Positions 50,895 through 59,478 are shown, numbered from the stretch's first letter. The stretch: DNA of 64,000 bases from Cytobacillus eiseniae (GCF_017874625.1 NZ_JAGIKZ010000019.1:1-64000); one strand, 5' to 3'. The notes: generated by a model from the sequence alone, not told the origin. Numbers and translations are program-made.

Positions 50895-53706
50895 TACTCA
50901 CTTAATAAAAATACTCGTACGAAACATAAATACGGACCTTTATTATATTTCCGCCGAGGATGAAAAGGGATTTCCACTTGAGCCAAACGACTGGATTCCT
51001 CTCCTTTTTCATCGCCATGAGGAAAGCTTTTACGGAACGGTATTCGATGAAAAGCAATTTCTCAATCGAATCGAAGTTCCAATCAACGGCTGGCAGCTTG
51101 TTACCTTATTTGCCCGCGAGCAGTTTAACACTTTTATTGAATGGGATTGGGATGAGATGGCACAGATTTGCTTAGCCTCTGCTCTGCCAATTTATGAATC
51201 CGTAACGGAAAAAGAGTGGATTCCCGATTTCTCCTCTTGGGAGAATGGTGCATTTCGCTGGGCATTGCCTGAGCGGGTCGTGAGTGAATTTGATCCGAGC
51301 TTTTGGGAGCAAATCGTCGACGACACTTCTGTCCAAACATTCATCCAAAATTGGCATCATCATGCCTTAAATACGTATTTGGATCGAAAGGGAGTCATGA
51401 AGGAAGCCTTCCGTGAAAAATGGAAGACATTGCAAAATGACCATCTTTCCCCTCGTGATTTGGCTGCTTATTTTGACGAGGAAAGCTGGCAGGAATGGAT
51501 CGGCTTAAAAGAGAGTGACGTGCCTTTTACAATTGGGTTGAAGCTGGAGGAGCCCGCCGATATGGACGGCTTATGGGAGCTGAGCATTTTTCTACGCGGA
51601 AAAAATCAACCGGATTTGCTAGTCGATCGGGAGGATGTCGGGAATTATCCCCGCGGGTGGAAAAAGCATGAGGAAGCAATCGAAAAGGAACAGCAGCGAT
51701 GGATGAATGTTTTCCCGTGGCTAGGTGGGGAGAAGAAGCTTGCGAGCAGCTTAACAGAGGATGAAGCATGGACCTTTTTAACAGAAGCGAGTGAAACCTT
51801 GCTCTCCCTTGGTGTGGAAATCTTATTGCCTTCTTGGTGGCAGGCGATGAAGAACGCAAGCATGAAAGTGAAAGCACGGGTCAAAGGGCAATCCAACCAC
51901 AGGCCATCCTTCGTAGGACTGCAAGCGATGCTTGATTATGATTGGCGGATCTCCATGAACGGAGTCGATCTGTCTGAGGAAGAATTCAACAGCATGGTGG
52001 AGGAAAAACGCCGACTCGTCTATGTGCGCGGCCGCTGGATTAAGCTGGACCCGAATTTCGTCCGTCAAATTCAAGATTTAATGAAAAAAGCAGAAAAGGA
52101 AGGCTTGCATGTTCGGGATTTAATTGAGCAGGAGCTCCTCGGTGGGGACGATGCCAATGAGGATGAACTTGAAAATCCACAAGCATTCGCACGCATCCAA
52201 ATCGAATTAAATCGCCAATGGAAGCAAATGGTGAAACAGCTACGCGATATGAAGGACATCCCGCTTGAAGAGCCATCCGCACAATTCCAAGGGGAATTAC
52301 GTCCCTATCAGCAGCTTGGCATGAGCTGGCTGTTGTTTTTGCGCAAATATGGATTTGGGGCTTGTTTGGCGGATGATATGGGCTTGGGGAAGACGATTCA
52401 ATTAATTAGCTATCTTCTAAAAGTAAAAGAAGCGGAAACAACCGATGGCCCTGCATTGATCATTTGCCCGACTTCCGTCTTAGGCAATTGGCAAAAGGAA
52501 ATTGAGCGCTTTGCACCCCATTTGAACACCTATTTGCATTATGGCGGAAATCGTCCGAAAGGGGAGGCATTTTCCGAGATCGCCTCTGCTGCCGATGTCG
52601 TGCTGACTTCATATGGCCTAACCCATCTTGATGTAGAGGATTTTGGGCAAATTGAATGGAGCTCGATTAGCATTGATGAAGCACAGAATATTAAAAATGC
52701 CGGGACGAAGCAATCTAGAGCTGTACGGAAATTGAGAGGCAAGCATCATATTGCTTTGACAGGCACGCCAATGGAAAACCGGCTATCTGAGCTTTGGTCA
52801 ATTTTTGATTTTACGAATCACGGCTATCTCGGCAGCATGGGCCAATTCCAGAAGCGTTTCGTTCTCCCGATTGAAAAGGAAGACAATGAGGAAAAGGTGA
52901 AACAGCTGCAGGCCTATATTCGCCCCTTCTTATTACGCCGCACGAAAAAGGACGAAGACGTCGCACTGAATTTACCTGATAAGCTGGAGCAAAAGGAATA
53001 TTGTCCATTAACCGCGGAACAAGCATCCTTATACGAACAGCTCTTAAAGGATACGTTTGATCAAATCGAACAGCTATCGGCCTTTGAGCGCAAAGGGTTA
53101 ATTTTGCAAATGCTAAGCCGCTTGAAGCAGCTATGCAACCATCCTGCGCTTTATTTAAAAGAAGCGAAGCCAGTCCATATGATCGAACGCTCGACCAAGC
53201 TTGAAAAATTAAGTGAGCTCGTTGAATCCGTACTCGATCAAGGAGAAAGCTGCCTTATTTTTACCCAATATATTGAAATGGGGCACATGATCCAACAGGT
53301 CATTAAGAAAAAGTTCGGAATCACTGTGCCCTTTTTAAACGGAAGCGTCCCGAAAAACGAACGCGACCGCATGATTGAACAATTCCAGGCGCACGAGTTC
53401 CCCGTCTTTCTTCTATCCTTGAAGGCAGGCGGAACCGGATTGAATTTAACAGCCGCTAACCACGTCATTCACTATGATCGCTGGTGGAATCCCGCTGTCG
53501 AAAACCAAGCAACCGACCGTGCCTACCGCATCGGCCAAGAGCGCTTCGTCCACGTGCATAAAATGATCTGCACAGGCACACTCGAAGAAAAAATCGACAC
53601 CATGCTCGAGAAAAAGCAATCACTCAATGACCAAATCATCCAAAGCGAAAGCTGGATCACTGAGTTATCTACTAGTGATTTGAAGGACCTTGTTTCCTTA
53701 ACTTGA
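50887..53706 (+). CDS. ywqA: SNF2/RapA-family helicase (YwqA-like)
   Basis: Swi2/Snf2 ATPase of 939 residues that would remodel protein-DNA complexes; its target is unknown. The N-terminal 450 residues are a bacterial SNF2-associated domain. The motor has DDMGLGKTIQLISYL (motif I), LIICPTSVLGNWQKEIERF (Ia), DEAQNIKNAGTKQSRAV (II), LTGTPMENRLSELWSIFDF (III), and in the second lobe FLLSLKAGGTGLNLTAANHV (V) and DRAYRIGQ (VI). The ATG at 50887 is eight bases before the end of the SWIM gene, with a GGGGGAAG site. Conserved in the ssbB-ywqB region of Bacillus. Confidence 0.95.
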   Translation: MINTHLIKILVRNINTDLYYISAEDEKGFPLEPNDWIPLLFHRHEESFYGTVFDEKQFLNRIEVPINGWQLVTLFAREQFNTFIEWDWDEMAQICLASALPIYESVTEKEWIPDFSSWENGAFRWALPERVVSEFDPSFWEQIVDDTSVQTFIQNWHHHALNTYLDRKGVMKEAFREKWKTLQNDHLSPRDLAAYFDEESWQEWIGLKESDVPFTIGLKLEEPADMDGLWELSIFLRGKNQPDLLVDREDVGNYPRGWKKHEEAIEKEQQRWMNVFPWLGGEKKLASSLTEDEAWTFLTEASETLLSLGVEILLPSWWQAMKNASMKVKARVKGQSNHRPSFVGLQAMLDYDWRISMNGVDLSEEEFNSMVEEKRRLVYVRGRWIKLDPNFVRQIQDLMKKAEKEGLHVRDLIEQELLGGDDANEDELENPQAFARIQIELNRQWKQMVKQLRDMKDIPLEEPSAQFQGELRPYQQLGMSWLLFLRKYGFGACLADDMGLGKTIQLISYLLKVKEAETTDGPALIICPTSVLGNWQKEIERFAPHLNTYLHYGGNRPKGEAFSEIASAADVVLTSYGLTHLDVEDFGQIEWSSISIDEAQNIKNAGTKQSRAVRKLRGKHHIALTGTPMENRLSELWSIFDFTNHGYLGSMGQFQKRFVLPIEKEDNEEKVKQLQAYIRPFLLRRTKKDEDVALNLPDKLEQKEYCPLTAEQASLYEQLLKDTFDQIEQLSAFERKGLILQMLSRLKQLCNHPALYLKEAKPVHMIERSTKLEKLSELVESVLDQGESCLIFTQYIEMGHMIQQVIKKKFGITVPFLNGSVPKNERDRMIEQFQAHEFPVFLLSLKAGGTGLNLTAANHVIHYDRWWNPAVENQATDRAYRIGQERFVHVHKMICTGTLEEKIDTMLEKKQSLNDQIIQSESWITELSTSDLKDLVSLT

Positions 53707-53716
53707 GGATGGGAGA

Positions 53717-53748
53717 GTAGCCACTGATTTGGGTGGCTGCTTTTTTTG
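53717..53748 (+). terminator. Terminator of the ywqB-ywqA operon
   Basis: GTAGCCAC pairs with GTGGCTGC and seven T residues follow, 11 bases after the stop. Confidence 0.85.
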
Positions 53749-53799
53749 AATTGGGGGTGGCGGAAGGTCGCTAGCGGTTTTTTGGCGTTCTTGATTTTT

Positions 53800-54095
53800 A
53801 GGGGCGCTATGGGGGGATCATTGGCTACCGATTTTCTCCTTTCCCCTTCTTTGCGGGCGCCATGGAGCTTCCATGGCTACCGTTTTTCTCCTTTCTCCTT
53901 CTTTGCGGGCTCCATGAAGCTTCCATGGCTACCGTTTTTCTCCTTTCTCCTTCTTTGCGGGCTCCATGAAGCTTCCATGGCTACCGATTTTCTCCTTTTT
54001 CCTTCTTTGCGGGCTCCATGAAGACTCCTTGGCTACGGATTTTCTTCTTTTTCCCTTTTACGAGCTCCATGAAGCTTCCTTGGCTACCCATTTTC
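53800..54095. repeat. Tandem array of about six 52-bp units, unrelated in sequence to the array at 48 kb
   Basis: Each unit has a palindrome CCATGAAGCTTCCATGG, then CTACCG, a pyrimidine tract (TTTTTCTCCTTTCTCCTTC) and TTTGCGGGCT. The inner three copies are nearly identical; the outer ones have decayed. The unit length and layout (hairpin, pyrimidine tract, G-rich end) are the same as in the array at 48.0-49.0 kb. Confidence 0.85.
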
Positions 54096-54103
54096 CCAAC
54101 AAC

Positions 54104-54131
54104 AAAAAATCCGGCACAATTAAGCGCCGGC
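54104..54131 (-). terminator. Terminator of the ssbB operon
   Basis: Minus-strand CCGGC (GCTTAATTGT) GCCGG then ATTTTTTG. It lies about 75 bases after the small gene that follows ssbB. Confidence 0.65.
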
Positions 54132-54204
54132 AATGTGAGGAGAAATGAGGAGTTGATTGAATTTTTCTATGAGTGGAAATGTGCGGAGGAAATCATTGAG
54201 AAGC

Positions 54205-54390
54205 TTAGTTCGAGAATACGGGAATCTCATGCCCTGGCTGCATTGATTTGTATTCCTGTAAAACTGATTCACGGATAATTTCTTCTAGTTGTACGACACG
54301 TTTGTTTAGGTCATTGACTCTTTCGTTTGATTTTCCGAGCATTTTGATTAATGCTTCTACTAAATATTCTAATTCCTTCTCTCTTTCCAA
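54205..54390 (-). CDS. Small coiled-coil protein following ssbB
   Basis: A 61-residue helical protein: KELEYLVEALIKMLGKSNER, VNDLNKRVVQLEEIIRES and then VLQEYKSMQ. It starts with TTG after GGGAGG and begins six bases after the ssbB stop, so it is co-transcribed with ssbB. The leucine spacing predicts a dimeric coiled coil. I know of no name for it; a link to competence would follow only from the shared promoter. Confidence 0.6.
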   Translation of the reverse strand: MEREKELEYLVEALIKMLGKSNERVNDLNKRVVQLEEIIRESVLQEYKSMQPGHEIPVFSN

Positions 54391-54396
54391 GGGGCA

Positions 54397-54750
54397 TTAT
54401 GCCTCCCTTCCTGAGAACACAGGGTCAGGCTTTCTTTGGTCGAGAAATCGCACATCATCCGCCCATACTTCAGTTACATAAATGCGTTTACCGACTTGAT
54501 TATCATAATATCTTGTTTGAATTCTTCCAGTGATCCCGACTAGTGAACCTTTTTGGCAGTAGCGTGATGTATTTTCGGCGACTTTGTTCCAAATCGTGCA
54601 TTGCACAAAATCAGCATCAATTTCTCCACGCTGGTTGCGATAATGGCGATTGACCGCCACGGTGACGTTTGTAACGGGTGTGCCCTCCGATGTCCGTTTC
54701 AACTCTGGATCCTTCGTTAATCTTCCGACAAGTGTAACTTGATTAATCAT
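54397..54750 (-). CDS. ssbB: Single-stranded DNA-binding protein, competence type
   Basis: A 117-residue OB-fold protein that coats single-stranded DNA, here the short class that protects incoming DNA during transformation. INQVTLVGRLTKDPELKRT opens the fold; FVQCTIWNKVAENTSRYCQK and GRIQTRYYDNQVGKRIYVTE complete it. The protein ends soon after the OB fold (DQRKPDPVFSGREA) without the acidic tip DDDLPF that SsbA uses to bind repair proteins, as in B. subtilis SsbB. The ATG follows AAAGGAG. A ComK-type site and promoter lie upstream. Confidence 0.92.
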   Translation of the reverse strand: MINQVTLVGRLTKDPELKRTSEGTPVTNVTVAVNRHYRNQRGEIDADFVQCTIWNKVAENTSRYCQKGSLVGITGRIQTRYYDNQVGKRIYVTEVWADDVRFLDQRKPDPVFSGREA

Positions 54751-54781
54751 ATTCTTCTACTCCTTTCCCATTTACACCCCA

Positions 54782-54850
54782 ATCATAATCAAGAATATGT
54801 CCATCGTAAAAAAACGAAAAGAGAGTTTTTATGGGGAAAAAATAGCTAAA
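54782..54850 (-). promoter_or_regulatory. ssbB promoter with a ComK-type box
   Basis: Minus-strand TTTACG (54810-54805) and TATGAT (54787-54782) are 17 bases apart. Just upstream is a perfect AT-box, AAAAGAGAGTTTT (54817-54829), then after eight bases a half-matching second box (54838-54850). Two AT-boxes eight bases apart is one of the known ComK arrangements. ssbB belongs to the ComK regulon in B. subtilis. Confidence 0.55.
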
Positions 54851-54974
54851 AAGCACTACTTTCATACAAAACTCCTGATTAAACACCAAAAAATGCCTAA
54901 TAGTGTATTCTTTTAGGTATATCGGCATATATTTTTCGACAAACTGATCCTTTTTTTCCTTCTAACTTGGCCTA

Positions 54975-54983
54975 TGTTATAAT
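54975..54983 (+). promoter_or_regulatory. Extended -10 promoter of ywpF
   Basis: TGTTATAAT: consensus TATAAT (54978-54983) preceded by TGn. No good -35. About 38 bases before the TTG start. Confidence 0.45.
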
Positions 54984-55020
54984 TTGGGTAATAAAGATTG
55001 CCAGTCAAGGAGGGGAAAAG

Positions 55021-55452
55021 TTGAAGACATTTAAACTCGTTTCACTTCAGGTTGTTGAAGAAGATCAATTGGTCGATATTGAACTGGATGACGGCTTAAT
55101 TATTAGTCAGGAAAATGATCAAAGCACGTGGCTGATTGAAGCTTTCGTGAATATCTCCTATCAAGCATATTTCCAAAAGCTTGCGGAACAAGAAAAGGAT
55201 TTGTTCGTTCAAGTCGTAATTACTAAAAAGGGCAACAGCCCCGCGGCTTTTCAAACTAGAATTGTCACAATCAAACCGATTAATCAACGCATTAGCATCC
55301 TTCTCAAAGGGCAACTAAAGAAGACCAATCATGACTACGCAGAGGTTGTTTTAAAGAAACTCATCGAACAAGGCTTATCTGGAGACGATTTATTAAAGGA
55401 ATTTTATCAAACGATGAAAAGCAAACCGCAAATGACAGCTGCTAAAGAATGA
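55021..55452 (+). CDS. ywpF: YwpF family protein
   Basis: A 143-residue protein of the YwpF family, known in Bacillus beside ssbB and fabZ; function not known. It begins KTFKLVSLQVVEEDQLVDIE, then LEAFVNISYQ-like and KDLFVQVVITKKGNSPAAFQ, and ends in a short helical tail. The TTG at 55021 follows an ideal AAGGAGG by about seven bases; the frame upstream is open but without a site. It is cytoplasmic with no membrane helix. A strong terminator follows. Confidence 0.85.
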   Translation: MKTFKLVSLQVVEEDQLVDIELDDGLIISQENDQSTWLIEAFVNISYQAYFQKLAEQEKDLFVQVVITKKGNSPAAFQTRIVTIKPINQRISILLKGQLKKTNHDYAEVVLKKLIEQGLSGDDLLKEFYQTMKSKPQMTAAKE

Positions 55453-55455
55453 AAA

Positions 55456-55485
55456 AACTTCCGCTCATCTAGGCGGAAGTTTTTA
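55456..55485 (+). terminator. Terminator of ywpF
   Basis: AACTTCCGC pairs with GCGGAAGTT, followed by TTTTT, three bases after the stop. Confidence 0.85.
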
Positions 55486-55501
55486 TATAAGGGGATCATA
55501 C

Positions 55502-55921
55502 ATGATCATTCATCATATCTCTTCCTTCCCTATGTGGAAAAACATATTCATAGCTGCCCTAAACCATTGTGATCAATTTGAGGTTTTTTACCCTAATGGC
55601 GATTTTGATGAAGAGAATCCGTTAATGACGAGGAAATTGGATTTCGAAAAATTAGAGAACATCTCGAAAAGTCCGTGGGATGGCATGGATAACAGTGTTT
55701 GTATACGTGGAAATATAACTAAAATTAGTAAGGATTTAATTTATGAATCAGTGAAATCGTCATTCATTGGCGACAAGCCTGATTTATGGCATTTTCAGTT
55801 ATTTAAAGAGGGCGAACTACTTTTGACTGTAGCGGATTTCACAGTTTGTCATGTAGAAGATCATCCAGATTTACTTTCATTATTTGTAAAAAACGGAATT
55901 GAGATTGCAGAAAGACCTTAG
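55502..55921 (+). CDS. Protein of unknown function
   Basis: A 139-residue soluble protein with mixed alpha/beta pattern: HHISSFPMWKNIFIAALNHC, FEVFYPNGDFDEENPLM, GNITKISKDLIYESVKSSFI, WHFQLFKEGELLLTVADFTV. It is not a lipoprotein or membrane protein. The ATG follows AAGGGGAT. I do not recognise a family. It lies between ywpF and a small lipoprotein gene in an otherwise conserved region, so it is probably an insertion specific to this lineage. Confidence 0.6.
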   Translation: MIIHHISSFPMWKNIFIAALNHCDQFEVFYPNGDFDEENPLMTRKLDFEKLENISKSPWDGMDNSVCIRGNITKISKDLIYESVKSSFIGDKPDLWHFQLFKEGELLLTVADFTVCHVEDHPDLLSLFVKNGIEIAERP

Positions 55922-55934
55922 AAAAATCTTAAAA

Positions 55935-55956
55935 GGAACAGGCATTCACCTGTCCC
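55935..55956 (-). terminator. Terminator of the lipoprotein gene
   Basis: GGAACAGG pairs with CCTGTCCC; on the minus strand it is followed by TTTT and an AT-rich tract. Confidence 0.6.
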
Positions 55957-55966
55957 TCCTCATTTC

Positions 55967-56272
55967 CTATCGATCGTTGTTATCTTTATCGTTTCGGTCA
56001 AGATCGTCTTCGATTAGATCTTCACCAGGGTCATTGTGATCTTCCATCATGTCCCCATCGTTATCTAGATTCACGTCATTGTTATCTAGATTTGTATCTG
56101 TGCCGTTTAATCCATTATTATTTTGATCTGTGCCATTGTTTTCGTTTATACCAGGATCTTCAATATTGTTGTCTTCTGGCGGTGGATCTTGATCGTTGTT
56201 TGCCGCACAACCTGTTAGCAGCATGGCCGTAAGAAAAGTACCTCCAATAATGGATAATAGCTTTTTATTCAT
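55967..56272 (-). CDS. Small acidic lipoprotein
   Basis: A 101-residue precursor with a lipobox (LTAMLLTGC, Cys near residue 22), so the mature protein is lipid-linked to the outer face of the membrane. The rest is an unstructured, asparagine- and aspartate-rich tail (NGTDQNNNGLNGTDTNLDN and DRNDKDNNDR). Such tails may bind cations. No domain is recognised. It is monocistronic with its own terminator. Confidence 0.75.
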   Translation of the reverse strand: MNKKLLSIIGGTFLTAMLLTGCAANNDQDPPPEDNNIEDPGINENNGTDQNNNGLNGTDTNLDNNDVNLDNDGDMMEDHNDPGEDLIEDDLDRNDKDNNDR

Positions 56273-56360
56273 AAAAAAACTCCTTTCCTAAATGTGTATT
56301 GGGTGACCCCTATATAGTGGTCTTTTGTTAATGTTCCCAAAATACACAACAAACTTGCAA

Positions 56361-56403
56361 AAAAAATAAAGCCAACACATTGTGTGCTGACTTTATTTTT
56401 TAT
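56361..56403 (-). terminator. Terminator of fabZ
   Basis: AAATAAAGCCAACACA pairs with TGTGTGCTGACTTTATTT with two mismatches; T-rich on both strands. Confidence 0.7.
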
Positions 56404-56425
56404 TTGGCTCATCTACTGAGTGGAT

Positions 56426-56848
56426 TTATTTCAATGCAAACGTAATTTCTGTTTCACAAACGAGTTCGCCGTCAACGGTCGCGATGCCTTTTCCTTTGCC
56501 GATTGGGCCCTTTACGCGAGTAATTTCTACGGTAAGATGAAGCTGGTCACCAGGGACAACCTGTCTTTTAAATCGGCATTTGTCAATGCCACCGAAAAAG
56601 GCTAAACGTCCGCGATTTTCTTCCTTTTTCAGGAGAGCAACCGCACCAACCTGTGCTAATGCTTCGACAATGAGCACCCCTGGCATAACTGGGTATTCAG
56701 GAAAATGGCCGTTAAAAAATTCTTCATTGGCGGTTACATTTTTAATTCCAACTGCTTTTTGTCCTTCCTCCACTTCAAGAATTTTATCAATTAACAAGAA
56801 TGGGTAGCGATGAGGAATAATTTCTTTGATTTCATTAATATTTAACAT
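56426..56848 (-). CDS. fabZ: 3-hydroxyacyl-ACP dehydratase
   Basis: Hot-dog fold enzyme of fatty acid elongation; it removes water from 3-hydroxyacyl-ACP. The active-site motif [19 protein letters not shown] holds the catalytic His and, further on, Glu. [20 protein letters not shown] and [13 protein letters not shown] are characteristic. At 140 residues it is full length. The ATG lies after AGGAGG. In B. subtilis fabZ (ywpB) is likewise near flhP and ywpF. Confidence 0.96.
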   Translation of the reverse strand: MLNINEIKEIIPHRYPFLLIDKILEVEEGQKAVGIKNVTANEEFFNGHFPEYPVMPGVLIVEALAQVGAVALLKKEENRGRLAFFGGIDKCRFKRQVVPGDQLHLTVEITRVKGPIGKGKGIATVDGELVCETEITFALK

Positions 56849-56997
56849 TTTTAGTACCTCCTCCTAATAATAGGTTGTACTTTATTTTACTAAAAAAACC
56901 GGTGAATGTATATTGTTGAATAACACAAAAGGTGGAAACAAGAAAAAGACGAGTCGCAAGCATTAAAATTGTATGGGCCATTTTTGGAGAATAAAAA

Positions 56998-57184
56998 ATA
57001 AGCGGAAAAACTCCGGCTATATTGGGAAATACGTCTATTTCCATAAAAATAAGCGGATTTTTTCCGCTTATTTGATCAAAATCGATGGTTTTTAGCTGAT
57101 TTAAAGCAGTTAACCGGAATATTTCCGCTTATTTCTTCTTTTTAAGCTTCTATTTTTACAATAGGCGGAAATTCTCCGCTTATT
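56998..57184. repeat. 190-bp element of four GCGGA/TCCGC palindromes, copy 2
   Basis: Palindromes start at about 56998, 57048, 57108 and 57160. The spacers also match copy 3 at 59.5 kb (for example GGGAAATAC-TCTATTTCC and ATCGATGG), so the whole block was duplicated. Confidence 0.8.
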
Positions 57185-57208
57185 TGAAAAAGGATTTGCA
57201 TACTTCAA

Positions 57209-57250
57209 TAAAAAGCAAACTAGCAAGGGTTTAACCCCTTGCTAGTTTGC
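57209..57250 (-). terminator. Terminator of the EpuA-like gene
   Basis: GCAAACTAGCAAGGG pairs with CCCTTGCTAGTTTGC, followed on the minus strand by TTTTTATTG. Confidence 0.9.
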
Positions 57251-57255
57251 CCGCT

Positions 57256-57528
57256 TTATTCTTTTTCAATTAAATCAACAATATGCGTCCATGTTTCTTT
57301 CTTAAATACATCTTTCGCATTGCCGCCGCCGATTATACCGTATCCAACCGCCGCTCCAGCAGAAAGACTGATTACAATTAACATCGCAACAATGATAATC
57401 CGCAGCCAAATCGGAATCATGCGCACACGCACTCGACGTCGTCTCGCCTTAGCTGGCTTGCTTGCGTTTTCTTTTTTTAATTGCTCACGCGATTTCGCTG
57501 CTTCTTGATTATTGTTGTTTATAGACAT
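57256..57528 (-). CDS. Small EpuA-like membrane protein
   Basis: A 90-residue protein: charged N terminus, then arginine-rich RRRRVRVRMIPIWLRIIIV, one membrane helix (AMLIVISLSAGAAVGYGIIG) and a short outer tail (NAKDVFKKETWTHIVDLIEK). This is the pattern of the EpuA family, often mis-named DNA-directed RNA polymerase subunit beta. Its role is not known. It lies between flhP and fabZ, as in other Bacillus. Confidence 0.75.
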   Translation of the reverse strand: MSINNNNQEAAKSREQLKKENASKPAKARRRRVRVRMIPIWLRIIIVAMLIVISLSAGAAVGYGIIGGGNAKDVFKKETWTHIVDLIEKE

Positions 57529-57605
57529 CTATCTGTTCCCCTTTTATCACAGATTAACAAGTCATAAATCACTTATCTAACCTGATGCTTAGCCAGTTGT
57601 TTGAT

Positions 57606-58448
57606 TTATCGGATTCCGTTCACTAATCCCATCATTTGATCGGCAATTGAAATCGATCTGGACTGGAATTGATAGGCACGCTGAAGATTAATCAAGTCTG
57701 TCATTTCTTTGGACATATCGACATTTGATTGCTCAAGCGCACGTTGCTGAATGGAAACTTCACTGCGCAATTGGCCATTTAATTCAGTTAAGATTTCATT
57801 CTCCGCTACATTCAAGTCCGCGATATTTTCTGGCAGTCCAAGTAGATTTCCACCCTTTTGTTCAAGGAATTGTGGTTTATTCACTTGTACGACACCAAGA
57901 TTGAATTCTCTAGTCGTGCCATTATCCATCGTTGCAACCAAACGGCCATTTTGTGTAACCAAGTAATCACTCACTTGCCCATTAATCGTAATCGGATTAT
58001 TATTTTCGTCTAATACAGGGTAGCCATTTCCTGTTACAAGCATATTTTCCGATTCAGATAATGGTGTTAAGTAGAAGGCACCATCTCTCGTATAACGAAC
58101 AGCCGTCCCATTGTCGCTTTGCTCTAACACGCGGAAATATTGGCCTTCCTTCGTAAATGCCATGTCAAGCGCCCGTTCTGTATTCTTGAGGCTTCCTTGT
58201 GTCATAACGATCTTTGACTGAGCAAGCTTCGCCCCGACCCCTTGGCGAATGCCATTCGGTGTCAGTCTATTCATTTCTTCTGCTGGATTTTGCTGATTAT
58301 TAAATTGTTGAAAAAGCAAATCTGTAAAGCTTGCCTCTCTTCTTTTATAACCTGATGTATCAATATTGGCCATATTATGGCTGACAATATCCATTTGCTT
58401 CTGTAATTGGGAAAGCGTATTTGTCGCCGTAATCATCGTTCTATTCAT
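57606..58448 (-). CDS. flhP: Flagellar rod/hook-basal body protein FlhP
   Basis: A 280-residue protein of the FlgG/FlgF rod family. The N-terminal rod motif is ATNTLSQLQKQMDIVSHNMA followed by NIDTSGYKRREA; the C-terminal rod helix includes EQSNVDMSKEMTDLINLQRA followed by YQFQSRS. The middle is the beta-rich flagellar hook domain. Secreted by the flagellar export system and needed for a complete basal body. It follows flhO by 28 bases and the two form an operon after mbl, the order known from B. subtilis. Confidence 0.93.
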   Translation of the reverse strand: MNRTMITATNTLSQLQKQMDIVSHNMANIDTSGYKRREASFTDLLFQQFNNQQNPAEEMNRLTPNGIRQGVGAKLAQSKIVMTQGSLKNTERALDMAFTKEGQYFRVLEQSDNGTAVRYTRDGAFYLTPLSESENMLVTGNGYPVLDENNNPITINGQVSDYLVTQNGRLVATMDNGTTREFNLGVVQVNKPQFLEQKGGNLLGLPENIADLNVAENEILTELNGQLRSEVSIQQRALEQSNVDMSKEMTDLINLQRAYQFQSRSISIADQMMGLVNGIR

Positions 58449-58476
58449 CGCTATTCTCCCCCCTTTTACTAAAAAA

Positions 58477-59301
58477 TTATTGAATTCTTCCTACTTCATT
58501 CGCTGCTTTATCCATGCTCTTGTCATAGGCTTGAAGCACTTTCTGATTCGCTTCAAATGCACGGTAAGCTGACATCATATCTGTCATCGTTCGGCTTACA
58601 TCCACATTCGAACGTTCTACATAGCCTTGCTGCAGCTTAAATGCTGCACCATCTGCGTTATAAGCATTTGCTAATGCATTGCCGTCCTCAGTTCGATACA
58701 AGCCATCTCCAAGCTTAATCAGACGGTTAGCATCCTCTGCTAGGCCAATTCCTAATCTTGCCGTTACGCCGCCTTCACCAGTTAAGACGCCATTTTCATT
58801 CACAGTAAACTGATCACTTGAAAGTTGGATCGGGTTTCCCGCTTCATCAAGCACGAGCAAGCCACTTGCAGTTGTTAATAACCCTTGGCCATCAACCGTA
58901 AAGTTCCCATTTCTCGTATACTGCGTTTCCCCATTCGGCCCTGCAACTGTGAAAAAGACCGAGCCATTTGCTGGCATCGCCACATCTAATAATGCGAGAT
59001 CTGTCCCTAAACCTGTTTCCTTTAAATCCCCTTGCTTAAAGGCAGGGATCGCTTCTTGCATATACACACCTGTGCTTAAACTGCCAATTCGTTTATTTCC
59101 AGGGAGAGTTAGCCCCTTTTCAGTCGGGATTGTCTGCCCTTCATCGATTCGCTGCAAGAGCATTTCTGGAAAAGCCCTTAATGATGCTTGATCTTCTTTG
59201 AATCCAGGCGTATTTGCATTTGCCATATTATTGGTTAACATTTCTGTTTTTCTTTGTTGAGCAAGCATACCGGAAGCCACTGTATAAAATCCTTTAAACA
59301 T
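58477..59301 (-). CDS. flhO: Flagellar rod/hook-basal body protein FlhO
   Basis: A 274-residue FlgG/FlgF-type rod protein: GFYTVASGMLAQQRKTEMLT, NNMANANTPGFKEDQASL at the N terminus and ERSNVDVSRTMTDMMSAYRA at the C terminus. The ATG at 59301 follows GAGGTGG by six bases; an ATG 15 bases upstream overlaps this site. It is the first gene of the flhO-flhP pair. A TATAAT box lies on the minus strand at 59377-59372; I could not find a clear sigma-D promoter. Confidence 0.93.
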   Translation of the reverse strand: MFKGFYTVASGMLAQQRKTEMLTNNMANANTPGFKEDQASLRAFPEMLLQRIDEGQTIPTEKGLTLPGNKRIGSLSTGVYMQEAIPAFKQGDLKETGLGTDLALLDVAMPANGSVFFTVAGPNGETQYTRNGNFTVDGQGLLTTASGLLVLDEAGNPIQLSSDQFTVNENGVLTGEGGVTARLGIGLAEDANRLIKLGDGLYRTEDGNALANAYNADGAAFKLQQGYVERSNVDVSRTMTDMMSAYRAFEANQKVLQAYDKSMDKAANEVGRIQ

Positions 59302-59478
59302 GTAAGTCCACCTCATACATTCATATCTATTGATTAACTGAATTATTCACGTTCATTTTGACACTATCTCTATTATAGAAAAAATTTGCAAAAGAAACAG
59401 TATATTTTTATAGGAAAAAAGATGAAATTGGGGAATTATGTAGATATCACTGTTAAAACTAACTATTCATTTTACAAA

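Larger units (their letters stand above)
53749..54204. other. Gene-free stretch with a second minisatellite
   Basis: Holds the six-copy array at 53800-54095 and the terminator of the ssbB operon (54104-54131). The small plus-strand frames here are repeat-derived. Confidence 0.7.
56849..57255. other. Gene-free stretch with a four-palindrome element
   Basis: Carries the second 190-bp palindrome element (56998-57184) and the terminator of the small membrane protein gene (57209-57250). No gene is seen. Confidence 0.7.

Noticed and set aside
53746-54278. Plus-strand open frames in the minisatellite and after it, including one ending CIPVKLIHG
   Set aside because: The first part is the 52-bp repeat read through; the end lies antisense to the small gene after ssbB and has no convincing start.
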